Source: UBA7477 sp045602925 (GTDB lineage Bacteria > Bacillota > Clostridia > Oscillospirales > Ruminococcaceae). Taken from it: DNA of 63,697 nt. Below are positions 1-6,623 of this stretch, in pieces. The notes under the pieces were generated by a model. The model saw nothing but the letters and a program-made list of their open reading frames with translations, was not told the origin of the DNA and made no database searches. The first letter of the stretch is position 1, and every line of letters starts with the position of its first letter. The stretch covers positions 1 to 63,697 of the forward strand of contig JAZSCN010000025.1 of NCBI GenBank assembly GCA_045602925.1, given 5' to 3'. The translations under genes were made by a program, and so were the position numbers.

Positions 1-86
1 CTTACAAGGGTGGTTACCCAGAAGAAGCTACAGATACAGGCTGGACACTTACACAGGCTTGCGGCTCTGCTGCTTCAGGTTCCTAA
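1..86 (+). CDS. Type IV pilin-like protein, C-terminal fragment (cut by window edge)
   Basis: Only the last 27 codons are present, starting at base 3 in frame and ending at TAA 84-86. The tail YKGGYPEEATDTGW, ending in SAASGS, closely matches the C-terminus of the complete pilin-like gene just downstream (YVGGYPEEATETNW, ending in TASGS). This is therefore the end of a third paralogue in a tandem array. The N-terminal methylation signal lies outside the window. The assignment rests entirely on similarity to its neighbour. Confidence 0.75.
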   Translation, partial: YKGGYPEEATDTGWTLTQACGSAASGS

Positions 87-124
87 TAGTTAGTGACTGA
101 ATGTACAATAGCTAAATGCTAATC

Positions 125-156
125 AAAGCTACCGTAGAAATTCGGTAGCTTTTTTA
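125..156 (+). terminator. Intrinsic terminator after first pilin-like gene
   Basis: A ten-base stem (AAAGCTACCG pairing with CGGTAGCTTT) with an 8-nt loop is followed by a T-rich run. It separates the first and second pilin-like units. Confidence 0.85.
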
Positions 157-179
157 TTTGCAAAAATATTATAAAAGCA

Positions 180-208
180 TTGACAAATAAGCCTATACTT
201 GATATAAT
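180..208 (+). promoter_or_regulatory. Sigma-A type promoter of second pilin-like gene
   Basis: Consensus TTGACA (180-185) and TATAAT (203-208) are separated by exactly 17 bases, about 50 bases upstream of the ribosome site. Both hexamers match consensus fully. Confidence 0.88.
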
Positions 209-263
209 AAGTTGTAAATGTTAATTACCTTTTAGAAGAAATAATTATATGGAGGGATTTCTA

Positions 264-770
264 ATGAAGAAATCATCAAAGGGCTTTACACTCGTAGAGC
301 TTATCGTAGTTATCGCTATCATCGGTATCCTCGCTGCTATCCTCGTGCCTGCACTTTTAGGATACATCCAGGATTCCAAGCTGACATCAGCTAATGCATC
401 AGCTAAAACAGTCTACACTGCCGTAAATAATTATGCGCAGAAGTGCCTCGCAGCAGGCTACCCACTCAACATATCAAGTATGAGCGGCACTGTACAGGCA
501 ACAACCGTTGACGCTCCACCGGTACCTGATTCTTCCGATGATATGGCACTTTCAGTAATCAGTGTATACGTAAGAACTGCTATCAGCTGTTCACTTGGCG
601 CAGATGCAGTCGGTACTTCATATGAAGTAAGCTTTAACACAAAGGGCTTCCCAACTGCAGCAATCTGGGCAAAGTCCGGTGACGACCCTTATGTAGGTGG
701 CTATCCCGAAGAAGCTACCGAAACTAACTGGGATCTCACAAAGGCTGCAGGAACAGCTTCAGGCTCCTAA
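264..770 (+). CDS. Type IV pilin-like protein (prepilin, class III signal)
   Basis: This 168-aa protein begins MKKSSKGFTLVELIVVIAII, the classic prepilin leader: a short basic stretch, Gly-Phe cleavage site, Glu at +5 and a hydrophobic helix of about 20 residues. It should be cut and N-methylated by a prepilin peptidase and assembled into a pilus or pseudopilus. The rest is a small soluble head with two Cys that could form a disulfide. An in-frame ATG at 249 exists, but GGAGGG at 251-256 is the ribosome site, so the ATG at 264 is chosen. The gene has its own promoter and terminator and sits between two paralogues. Whether it builds an adhesion pilus, a DNA-uptake pilus or another surface fibre cannot be told from this window. 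Confidence 0.9.
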   Translation: MKKSSKGFTLVELIVVIAIIGILAAILVPALLGYIQDSKLTSANASAKTVYTAVNNYAQKCLAAGYPLNISSMSGTVQATTVDAPPVPDSSDDMALSVISVYVRTAISCSLGADAVGTSYEVSFNTKGFPTAAIWAKSGDDPYVGGYPEEATETNWDLTKAAGTASGS

Positions 771-783
771 TTTAATATTAAAT

Positions 784-812
784 AACCCCTTCGAGAGAAG
801 GGGTTTAATTTT
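784..812 (+). terminator. Intrinsic terminator after second pilin-like gene
   Basis: The stem AACCCCTTC / GAAGGGGTT closes on a GAGA tetraloop and is followed by TTAATTTTAG. Confidence 0.85.
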
Positions 813-847
813 AGTTTGTTAAAATTTAAATTTTTTTGAACAAACTA

Positions 848-876
848 TTGACAAGACGTGATTTGATTGGTATACT
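848..876 (+). promoter_or_regulatory. Promoter of third pilin-like gene
   Basis: TTGACA (848-853) and TATACT (871-876) with a 17-base spacer lie about 60 bases before the ATG at 937. Confidence 0.85.
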
Positions 877-936
877 TATAAATGAAATAGAAAAATTATC
901 GTAATTTTTTATTCACATTTTTTAGGGGGTAATTTT

Positions 937-1467
937 ATGAAGAAGTCATCTAAGGGCTTCACACTCATCGAGCTTATTGTCGTAATTTGTATCATAGGTA
1001 TACTTGCGGCTATCCTTGTGCCTGCTATGATAGGCTATATCAATGATGCGAAGCTCACCTCTGCAAATGCTAACGCTAAAACAATATATAACGCTGTCAA
1101 TAACTATTGCCAGAAGTGCCTTACTGCAGGTTATACTATACCGCAGGGTACACTCGGAGAAACCGATGATACAATCGACGGTACTATGGTCGTGGGCACT
1201 CCGGATGACGATAACATCGTTGTTCCTAGCTCACCGCCGGGTGATACACTCGAAAGCTGGAAGGATAGCCTCGCTATCGCCGTCAACGCATCTATGAACG
1301 ACGATTCCAGAGGAACAGTGTATTGCTTCGAGATTTCCGATACAGGCTTCCCGGATGGCGTTCTTTTCTCAAAGTCCACCGAGGATATCTATATCGGTTC
1401 TTATCCACATGTTGCTACCGAGAAGAATATGACTCTTTCTCAGGCAATCGGTACACAAGGCTCGTAA
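937..1467 (+). CDS. Type IV pilin-like protein (paralogue)
   Basis: This 176-aa protein starts MKKSSKGFTLIELIVVICII, with the same prepilin cleavage motif as its neighbour. The first 45 residues are nearly identical between the two, through the helix and the segment DAKLTSANANAKTIYNAVNNY. The globular heads differ more strongly. The ribosome site AGGGGG lies eight bases upstream of the ATG. Conservation of the assembly helix with divergence of the exposed head fits pilin paralogues that vary surface properties, which is inference. It is transcribed as a separate unit with its own promoter and terminator. Confidence 0.9.
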   Translation: MKKSSKGFTLIELIVVICIIGILAAILVPAMIGYINDAKLTSANANAKTIYNAVNNYCQKCLTAGYTIPQGTLGETDDTIDGTMVVGTPDDDNIVVPSSPPGDTLESWKDSLAIAVNASMNDDSRGTVYCFEISDTGFPDGVLFSKSTEDIYIGSYPHVATEKNMTLSQAIGTQGS

Positions 1468-1480
1468 TTTAATCTATCAA

Positions 1481-1514
1481 GCAGGCTTTCGCTATTGCGA
1501 AGGCCTGTTTTTTG
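1481..1514 (+). terminator. Intrinsic terminator after third pilin-like gene
   Basis: The imperfect stem GCAGGCTTTCGC / GCGAAGGCCTGT with a TATT loop is followed by six T. Confidence 0.85.
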
Positions 1515-1556
1515 TGATATAATCATTATATGTAATTCGAAAAGAGGTGAGTGAGC

Positions 1557-3875
1557 TTGAAATATCTAAAGAGCATGGGCGCCAAGGTGTTCGGTCTGTC
1601 GTTCTTTTGCTTTATGATAGCCGTGTTGCCGGTTATGATAAGTGGGGGAGGACTGTTTGCGTTCTATTCCGATTATGATAATCAGAATCTGGAGTTTATG
1701 TCAAATATCCACTATGCCCTTAGAAACGGTGGACTCGGCTGGGACTGGTTTACCGATTTAGGCTCCTCACATATCCATTCATATGGCTACTATGGGCTGG
1801 GTAGCCCGTTCTTCTGGATAATGATGCTGCTCCCCGAAAAGCTACTGCTCCCCGCGATGCCGATTATGCTCGCCCTTAAAACTGCAGTCGCTTCCCTCAC
1901 AGCTTATCTCTTTATAAGAAGATTTACACGCTCTGACGAGTCTGCCGCTGTAGGTAGTATACTCTATGCATTTTCAGGCTTCCAGCTTTACAATATCGTG
2001 TTCTACCACTTCCACGACGCAGTCGCATTTTTCCCACTTTTGCTACTCGCAATCGAGCTTCATATCAAGGAAGGTAAGCGTGGTATATTCGCACTCGTCA
2101 CAGCACTGTGTGCCCTCACGAACTTCTATTTCTTCTTCGGCCAAGTGATTTTTGTGCTTATCTATATCGCTGTAAGAAGTACAGATAAGAGCTTCGGCAT
2201 TACTCTCAAAAGCTTTGCAACGTTAGCTATTGAAGCCGTTTTGGGTACGCTTATCGCAGGCGTGCTGCTATTCCCAAGCTTTTTGGCTGTCTCAGCCAGC
2301 GGAAGAGCTGCCGAAAGACTTTCAGGCTCCGATATGTTCTTGTACGAGGGACTGGGCTTCTATGCAAGATTTTTGCAAACAATAGTTATGTCACCGGACC
2401 CTTGCCTTATCTCTAACCTTATCGAAACGCCAAAGTATAAGTTCGGCTCGCTCGCACCATACCTACCTGTGTTCTCGGCAGTGTTTGTGGTGGCATTTTC
2501 AAGGAAGAATAAGAAAAGCTGGCTTACTAAAATCACAATATTAAGCCTTGTAATCTCGCTTGTGCCATTGCTCAATTCAGCCTTCTCACTTTTTAATCCA
2601 ACCTACTACGCAAGATGGCACTATATGCCGATTTTGCTCCTCTGTATAATGACAGCAAGCGTCATCGACGAGCCAAACGAATACCCCGTGAAGTCAAGCT
2701 TCTGGGTGTTTGTCGGTGCGTTTTGTGTCTTTGTCGCAAGCCTCTTTATCCCCGTTACCGTAGACGGCAAGAGAATGCTGCATTTTGAAAGACTCGATAT
2801 AACACTCCTTGTTCCACAGTTCTTGGTGACAGCAGTTATGTTTGTCCTGCTCGGAGTCGTCGTGTTTAAGCTAAAGCGTGATAAGCTGTTTTCACTTAAC
2901 TGTATAACTGCAGCAACCGTCGGGGCAATAGTCCTCTCGTGTGGCTTTATATGGCCGTGTACCTCACTCGATAACCATAGAAAGCTTATCTGCGATAACT
3001 ATACACCCGATACACTCGATGAGTATAGAAGCGACGAGTTTGAAAGAATCGAGCTTATAGACGCCTATGCTAATTTCAATATGTTCTGGCATGTCCCTTC
3101 AACAAAATCATATATCAGCCTCTGTAGTAGCTCTATTGCTGAGTTTTATGACGCAATCGGTATGACCTATGACGTCGGAAAAACCTACGATAGCTCTGCC
3201 TATGCGCTCAGAGGACTGCTCTCTGTAAGATATATCTTGGATGACGTAGAACCAACTCAACTCGCCTTGCAGGATAAAACGGGCGAGGCAACCGGATATC
3301 TCGGCTGTACCTATCACGGTATGGCAGGCGACTTCTATGTATATGAGAATTTGCACTATGTCCCAATTGGCTTTACCTATGATAGCTATGTTACCTACGA
3401 GCAATTAGAAAGCGTCACAGAGCCAAGTAGTAAGGCAATGCTGCTTTTGAACGCAATCGCCCTAACCGATAAGCAGATTGAAAAATATAGTAGCAACCTC
3501 ACGCAGTATGACGTTAAGAGCCTCTCAACCGAGAACTCCAGCTACTTTGAAGCATGCGAAGTCAGAGCACAAAACAGCTGTGATAGCTTTATAGCAACAA
3601 CAGACGGTTTTACTGCCAGCATTACACTCAGTAAGGATAATCTCGTGTTCTTTAGTACACCATATGAGAAGGGAATGCAGGCACTTGTCAATGGCGAGAA
3701 TGTGCCCGTAGAAAAAGTCCAGGGTGGGCTTATCGCAATCCCTTGTAAAGCAGGGGAGAATAGCATCGAGCTTACCTTTAAGCCGGAGGGCGTTACAGAA
3801 GGCATGGTGATCTCCCTCGTTGGAATTGTCGGATATGTAGCGTATCTCATTATAATAAAGCGTAAAAGAAAATAA
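1557..3875 (+). CDS. YfhO-family multi-pass membrane protein
   Basis: This large integral membrane protein (772 aa from the chosen start) has about a dozen hydrophobic segments in its first 470 residues, a long extracytoplasmic domain and a final helix before a basic tail (KRKRK). Motifs such as GLGSPFFW early on and the hydrophobic pattern match the YfhO/GT-C-like family, thought to act in sugar transfer to cell-wall polymers or lipoteichoic acid. The substrate cannot be inferred. A GTG at 1551 is in frame, but the ribosome site AGAGGTG at 1543-1549 is better spaced for the TTG at 1557. No promoter was recognised immediately upstream. Confidence 0.82.
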   Translation: MKYLKSMGAKVFGLSFFCFMIAVLPVMISGGGLFAFYSDYDNQNLEFMSNIHYALRNGGLGWDWFTDLGSSHIHSYGYYGLGSPFFWIMMLLPEKLLLPAMPIMLALKTAVASLTAYLFIRRFTRSDESAAVGSILYAFSGFQLYNIVFYHFHDAVAFFPLLLLAIELHIKEGKRGIFALVTALCALTNFYFFFGQVIFVLIYIAVRSTDKSFGITLKSFATLAIEAVLGTLIAGVLLFPSFLAVSASGRAAERLSGSDMFLYEGLGFYARFLQTIVMSPDPCLISNLIETPKYKFGSLAPYLPVFSAVFVVAFSRKNKKSWLTKITILSLVISLVPLLNSAFSLFNPTYYARWHYMPILLLCIMTASVIDEPNEYPVKSSFWVFVGAFCVFVASLFIPVTVDGKRMLHFERLDITLLVPQFLVTAVMFVLLGVVVFKLKRDKLFSLNCITAATVGAIVLSCGFIWPCTSLDNHRKLICDNYTPDTLDEYRSDEFERIELIDAYANFNMFWHVPSTKSYISLCSSSIAEFYDAIGMTYDVGKTYDSSAYALRGLLSVRYILDDVEPTQLALQDKTGEATGYLGCTYHGMAGDFYVYENLHYVPIGFTYDSYVTYEQLESVTEPSSKAMLLLNAIALTDKQIEKYSSNLTQYDVKSLSTENSSYFEACEVRAQNSCDSFIATTDGFTASITLSKDNLVFFSTPYEKGMQALVNGENVPVEKVQGGLIAIPCKAGENSIELTFKPEGVTEGMVISLVGIVGYVAYLIIIKRKRK

Positions 3876-3879
3876 AAAA

Positions 3880-3899
3880 GCACCTCTGAAAAGAGGTGC
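3880..3899. terminator. Bidirectional terminator between YfhO-like gene and mscL
   Basis: The stem GCACCTCT / AGAGGTGC with a GAAA loop is flanked by A6 on the left and ATTTTG on the right. It can stop both convergent transcripts. Confidence 0.85.
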
Positions 3900-3921
3900 A
3901 ATTTTGTGTCTTGGGTAAGTA

Positions 3922-4383
3922 TTAGTCGTCCTTCTGAGCCTTGAGAAGGTCTCTGATTTCTTCAAGAAGAGCAATATCATCCGGCTTCTTTGGTGGTTCA
4001 GCAGGAGCTTCTTCAGCCGTTTTCTTAGCCGCCTTCTCTCTAAGAGTATTGATACCCTTAACCATGATAAAGATACAGATAGCGATAAGAACAAAGTTTA
4101 AGATTGCTTCTATAAACATACCGTAACGGATGGCAAGCTCTTCTTGTGTAACAACGCCCTCAGCGTCAAGAACTGCCTCTGATAAAACAACCTTGAGCTC
4201 TGCAAAATCAATATCGCCTGTCAAAAGACCGAGTGCCGGCATAATAATATCAGCAACAAGGCTGTTTACAATCTTTGTAAACGCACCGCCTATGATAACA
4301 CCGACAGCCATATCGATTACATTGCCTCTTGAGATAAATTCCTTAAATTCGGCAATAATGCCCTTCTTCTTTTCGTTTCCCAT
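3922..4383 (-). CDS. mscL: Large-conductance mechanosensitive channel MscL
   Basis: This is a 153-aa channel that opens under membrane tension to release solutes during osmotic downshock. The N-terminal amphipathic helix and first membrane helix carry the family signature (FKEFISRGNVIDMAVGVIIG then AFTKIVNSLVADIIMP). A second membrane helix (FVLIAICIFIMVKGI) precedes a cytoplasmic coiled segment rich in Lys, Glu and Ala-Pro. Length is typical for the family. A GGAGG ribosome site lies nine bases before the ATG. It is monocistronic with its own promoter and is convergent with the YfhO-like gene. Confidence 0.96.
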   Translation of the reverse strand: MGNEKKKGIIAEFKEFISRGNVIDMAVGVIIGGAFTKIVNSLVADIIMPALGLLTGDIDFAELKVVLSEAVLDAEGVVTQEELAIRYGMFIEAILNFVLIAICIFIMVKGINTLREKAAKKTAEEAPAEPPKKPDDIALLEEIRDLLKAQKDD

Positions 4384-4417
4384 AATGGAATACCTCCGTG
4401 CATATTTTGATAATTCA

Positions 4418-4446
4418 ATTATAGCAGAAATTCAAAAGAAAATCAA
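4418..4446 (-). promoter_or_regulatory. Promoter of mscL
   Basis: On the minus strand TTGATT (4441-4446) and TATAAT (4418-4423) are separated by 17 bases, about 35 bases before the mscL start. Confidence 0.75.
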
Positions 4447-4512
4447 CAATTTTCACGCATTTTCGAGTGAAAATGCAATTATGAATTTTTTGTAAACAAA
4501 GCTTGAGAGCTA

Positions 4513-4541
4513 TTGCAATTGCAGATAAAAGTTGCTATAAT
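4513..4541 (+). promoter_or_regulatory. Promoter of tRNA-Gln(CUG)
   Basis: TTGCAA (4513-4518) and TATAAT (4536-4541) with a 17-base spacer lie 26 bases before the tRNA. After integration this promoter can also read into the left end of the mobile element, where a second tRNA-Gln follows. Confidence 0.8.
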
Positions 4542-4566
4542 ATTATAGCGACGTTGAGAAGTACAT

Positions 4567-4642
4567 TGGGGTATAGCCAAGCGGTAAGGCAGTGGACTCT
4601 GACTCCACCATTCCAAAGGTTCGAATCCTTTTACCCCAACCA
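4567..4642 (+). tRNA. tRNA-Gln (anticodon CUG), ICE insertion target
   Basis: This is a complete 76-nt cloverleaf. The acceptor stem is TGGGGTA / TACCCCA, the anticodon loop CTCTGAC gives CTG, the T-loop is TTCGAAT, and CCA is encoded. Its last 23 bases (4620-4642) reappear at 47646-47668. The gene is therefore the attachment site of the mobile element and is kept intact by it. Confidence 0.96.
4620..4642 (+). other. attL core (direct repeat with attR)
   Basis: Twenty-three bases running from TTCGAATCC to CCCCAACCA, the T-arm and acceptor 3' end of tRNA-Gln(CUG), are identical to 47646-47668. The flanking bases differ on both sides, which delimits the core. Confidence 0.92.
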
Positions 4643-4701
4643 TTTGTAGAGAGCTGTCGGCAATGCTGACAGCTTATCTGCAACGCATACAGGGTAGATA
4701 C

Positions 4702-4776
4702 TGCCCTATAGCCAAGCGGTAAGGCAACGGACTTTGACTCCGTCACTCGTGCGTTCAAATCGCACTAGGGCAACCA
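4702..4776 (+). tRNA. tRNA-Gln (anticodon UUG), element-borne copy
   Basis: This is a 75-nt cloverleaf with acceptor stem TGCCCTA / TAGGGCA, anticodon loop CTTTGAC (TTG), T-arm GTGCG-TTCAAAT-CGCAC and an encoded CCA. It lies 59 bases downstream of attL, inside the element. It differs from the host tRNA-Gln(UUG) at 47711-47786 in the acceptor stem, variable region and T-stem, but several changes are compensatory (for example CCTA/TAGG versus CCCG/CGGG), so it should fold. No promoter is visible in the 59-nt spacer, so it is probably co-transcribed with tRNA-Gln(CUG). Confidence 0.93.
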
Positions 4777-4784
4777 ACAGAAGT

Positions 4785-5434
4785 ACTGAGCAAAGCCAAC
4801 CGCATTGAAGTAGTGGGCTTTGCTCAATACTCCGATGGAGTATTGAGAGTATATATGAAGTGGAATAGTCCACATCATTTCTACCTTTACCTGCAATTTA
4901 CCATTATCGAGCCAATTACCGACTCGCTCACTTTGTAGAGTAAGTAAGGTCAACGAGGGAACACCCCTTTAACCTTCTGCTATAGCTTTTCACCTTTCGG
5001 TATTCACTACACTTAGGTAATTGTAAATGTAGTCTAAGAGATACAGTATTCGCTCTGCCTTAACTTCACTTCAGTATGCTTATCCGTTCATCGTATCAAA
5101 GAGTTTGGAACTCTCAGGCTTTCAGTACGCGTGCTATCTCTTAATCAGGAACGGCTCATCACCCCACCACTATAACATCAATTAGGTATAACTGCTATTC
5201 AATTTTCAAGGTACTAAGCAGACGTTTCTCTGTCTGCTAAGATATACAAAAAATGCCTTCTTGAAGCTATAACTTTAGCCCAAGAAGACACTTGACAAAT
5301 CTATTTGAGTTGTGGTATAATTATCACAACGAAATAGCGTGCAGGTTTCTCTTGGAGTTGGTAGCTCCTTGAAATTCCGTTTTTTGATTTTCCTCAGAAG
5401 AAAATCAAAAAACAGCTCGCATTCTTAATATCCT
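4785..5434 (-). ncRNA. Candidate large structured non-coding RNA (family not recognised)
   Basis: No convincing gene lies between 4777 and 5732. From a perfect minus-strand promoter the transcript would run about 650 nt towards the tRNA. Visible pairings include a 14-bp hairpin (5381-5414), CTTCTTG/CAAGAAG, AGCAGAC/GTCTGCT, CCGTTC/GAACGG, a long-range TAAGAGATA/TATCTCTTA stem enclosing AGAGTT-CCA-AACTCT, an ACC-GAAA-GGT tetraloop hairpin, AATACTCC/GGAGTATT and GAGCAAAGCC/GGCTTTGCTC. The GAAA tetraloop supports the minus strand. Size, density of structure, a mobile-element location and a neighbouring tRNA recall the ornate ROOL and GOLLD RNA classes. I cannot confirm membership by eye, and the 3' end is uncertain. 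Confidence 0.5.
5292..5321 (+). promoter_or_regulatory. Consensus plus-strand promoter inside the ncRNA locus
   Basis: TTGACA (5292-5297) and TATAAT (5316-5321) with an 18-base spacer point rightward. A transcript would start near 5328 and be antisense to roughly the first 105 nt of the minus-strand RNA. It may regulate that RNA or be an independent small RNA. Confidence 0.6.
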
Positions 5435-5440
5435 ACTACC

Positions 5441-5469
5441 ATTATATCACTTTTTGTCAGGCTTGTCAA
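5441..5469 (-). promoter_or_regulatory. Consensus promoter of the large ncRNA candidate
   Basis: On the minus strand TTGACA (5464-5469) and TATAAT (5441-5446) are exactly 17 bases apart. No open reading frame follows, only the structured region. Confidence 0.75.
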
Positions 5470-5536
5470 GAGCCTGTAAAAATTAAATTTTCAAAAAAGC
5501 TGTGGTATTAGGAGTTTTTTAAATTAAACCATACAT

Positions 5537-5572
5537 AAAAAAGCACACACTTATCCTAGTGCGTGTTTTTTT
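5537..5572. terminator. Bidirectional terminator-like hairpin
   Basis: A6-GCACACAC pairs imperfectly with GTGCGTGT-T6 around an 8-nt loop. The A and T runs would allow termination in both directions. Confidence 0.65.
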
Positions 5573-5594
5573 ATTTGTCCTTGTGTCTTTCGTC

Positions 5595-5619
5595 AAAGTG
5601 TGTCTTAAAGACACACTTT
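5595..5619. repeat. GTGTGTC palindrome copy 1
   Basis: Perfect ten-base arms around TTAAA (core GTGTGTC-N5-GACACAC with AAA/TTT flanks). It is followed by ATTATCTGACAGA, the outer arm seen at other copies. This copy is not next to a tagged gene end and may mark a lost cassette. Confidence 0.9.
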
Positions 5620-5659
5620 TTATTATCTGACAGAAAGAAAATCACGAAGGCAAAAAAAT

Positions 5660-5697
5660 AACCTCAACCCACCGACTAAGGAGAGTTGAGGTTTTGT
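5660..5697 (-). terminator. Terminator downstream of toxN
   Basis: AACCTCAAC pairs with GTTGAGGTT. On the minus strand the stem is followed by a T-rich run, so it can end the toxI-toxN transcript. Confidence 0.75.
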
Positions 5698-5709
5698 TGT
5701 TGTCAATAC

Positions 5710-5726
5710 TGTGTCTTGAAGACACA
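5710..5726. repeat. GTGTGTC palindrome copy 2 (3' of toxN)
   Basis: Shortened copy, TGTGTC-N5-GACACA, directly after the tagged 3' end of toxN. Confidence 0.85.
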
Positions 5727-5732
5727 CTTTTT

Positions 5733-6350
5733 CTATCTGCTCAGACCTTCGCTCTCGGTCAGGTCGAGTGGCTCATCATCGTTGACGTATGACTTGTTTA
5801 TTGTGTAGGTGTTTGCTTCTTGCTGTTCTAAAAGTTTTGATAATGCTTCTTCAAGTTTCTTGAAATCACAACAACGGCTAACTAGCCTAGAATACTTTTC
5901 AGGTGTTTCAGTTACCATACGATATAGCTTGTTAGCTTTTTTGGAAATCTTGCTTATATTTTTGTTACACCAATCTAGCTGATTGTTGAGCAATTCTTTA
6001 TAACGTCGTTGCTGATAATTATCATTTTTGCTTGGCTTTATATTTATTAGCATCAGGTGTTCTTCTGAAACAGGAATCATATTGTTTAAATTTAAAGCAC
6101 CTATATAATGCTGTCTTTTGTCATACAGCTTATGAAAATCAACATCGTTTTTCATTCTTTCGTGTTTGGGCTTTGGTGAGGTAAGTGGAATACAATACTT
6201 TTTATCATTCATAATAATGACAATAGCAACAAAGGGTCTGTTTTCTTTATGGTCGTGTGGAGAAGTGGACATAACCCTATTATCAACGTTTGAAAGATAT
6301 TCTACATATGATATATCAAGTATGTAAAGATTTAGTCTTTTGTTTTGCAT
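5733..6350 (-). CDS. toxN: ToxN/AbiQ-family type III toxin (endoribonuclease) with C-terminal tag
   Basis: This 205-aa protein matches the ToxN/AbiQ/CptN family. It has an N-terminal strand region (LYILDISYVEYLSNVDNRV), the block PLTSPKPKH around residues 75-85 and GALNLNNMIPV around residue 110. Family members are sequence-specific RNases that cut their own antitoxin RNA precursor and are held inactive in an RNA-protein complex. The RNA repeats expected of the partner lie directly upstream, followed by a leaky terminator and the ribosome site AGGAGG four bases before the ATG. The last residues are DDEPLDLTESEGLSR, an extension shared with ten other element proteins and not part of the ToxN fold I know. 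Such systems often act in phage defence or element stability. Confidence 0.88.
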   Translation of the reverse strand: MQNKRLNLYILDISYVEYLSNVDNRVMSTSPHDHKENRPFVAIVIIMNDKKYCIPLTSPKPKHERMKNDVDFHKLYDKRQHYIGALNLNNMIPVSEEHLMLINIKPSKNDNYQQRRYKELLNNQLDWCNKNISKISKKANKLYRMVTETPEKYSRLVSRCCDFKKLEEALSKLLEQQEANTYTINKSYVNDDEPLDLTESEGLSR

Positions 6351-6360
6351 ACATCCTCCT

Positions 6361-6391
6361 GAAAATAAAAGGGACTACACAAGGTAGTCCC
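6361..6391 (-). terminator. Attenuating terminator between toxI and toxN
   Basis: GGGACTAC and GTAGTCCC form a strong hairpin with TTTTATTTT after it on the minus strand. In type III systems this position holds the terminator that sets the antitoxin-to-toxin transcript ratio. Confidence 0.85.
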
Positions 6392-6394
6392 AAA

Positions 6395-6550
6395 TCTTTT
6401 AAAACTCCCACTTAAACGGTAGGGTACACCGCTTTTAAAACTCCCACTCACAGTAGGGACTACTGCTTTTAAAACTCCCACTCACAGTAGGGACTACTTG
6501 CTTTTTACAGAAACATAAAGCTTCCATACGATAAGTCAATGCCTATCACC
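6395..6550 (-). ncRNA. toxI: ToxI-type antitoxin RNA with tandem repeats
   Basis: Three tandem units lie at 6395-6430 (36 nt, diverged), 6431-6464 and 6465-6498 (34 nt each, identical), with a partial unit after. On the minus strand each unit contains AGTCCCTACTGTGAGTGGGA followed by GTTTTAAAAG, an AT-rich junction typical of ToxN cleavage sites. The array sits between a consensus promoter and the attenuating terminator of toxN. This is the standard layout of a type III antitoxin. The 5' end is estimated from the promoter. The units were considered as CRISPR and rejected because they are contiguous, with no spacers. Confidence 0.85.
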
Positions 6551-6556
6551 ATTTAT

Positions 6557-6585
6557 ATTATATCCGATATTTCCGAAAATGTCAA
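6557..6585 (-). promoter_or_regulatory. Promoter of toxI-toxN
   Basis: On the minus strand TTGACA (6580-6585) and TATAAT (6557-6562) with a 17-base spacer lie upstream of the antitoxin repeats. Confidence 0.85.
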
Positions 6586-6597
6586 TAGGTAATTTCT

Positions 6598-6618
6598 AGT
6601 GTGTCTTAAAGACACACT
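6598..6618. repeat. GTGTGTC palindrome copy 3 (3' of fic-like gene)
   Basis: AGTGTGTC-N5-GACACACT followed by TTTTATTATCTGCTCAGA, which is the end of the tagged fic-like coding sequence read from the other strand. Confidence 0.9.
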
Positions 6619-6623
6619 TTTTA

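Noticed and set aside
3525..4094. Minus-strand frame of 189 codons spanning the end of mscL and the YfhO-like gene
   Set aside because: It overlaps two well-supported genes and a bidirectional terminator and has no protein-like features.
4780..5440. Group II intron or insertion-sequence remnant in the gene-free left end
   Set aside because: No domain V-like motif with its catalytic triad, no reverse transcriptase or transposase fragment, and no terminal inverted repeats with target duplication were visible.
4767..5732. Second attachment site making the left tRNA-Gln(UUG) the host copy
   Set aside because: The only long direct repeat found is the CUG tRNA tail, which places the UUG copy at 4702 inside the element. 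An older insertion history cannot be excluded.
6395..6498. CRISPR-like array of short direct repeats
   Set aside because: The 34-36-nt units are contiguous with no unique spacers, and lie between a promoter and a terminator upstream of a ToxN-like gene. They are antitoxin RNA repeats.
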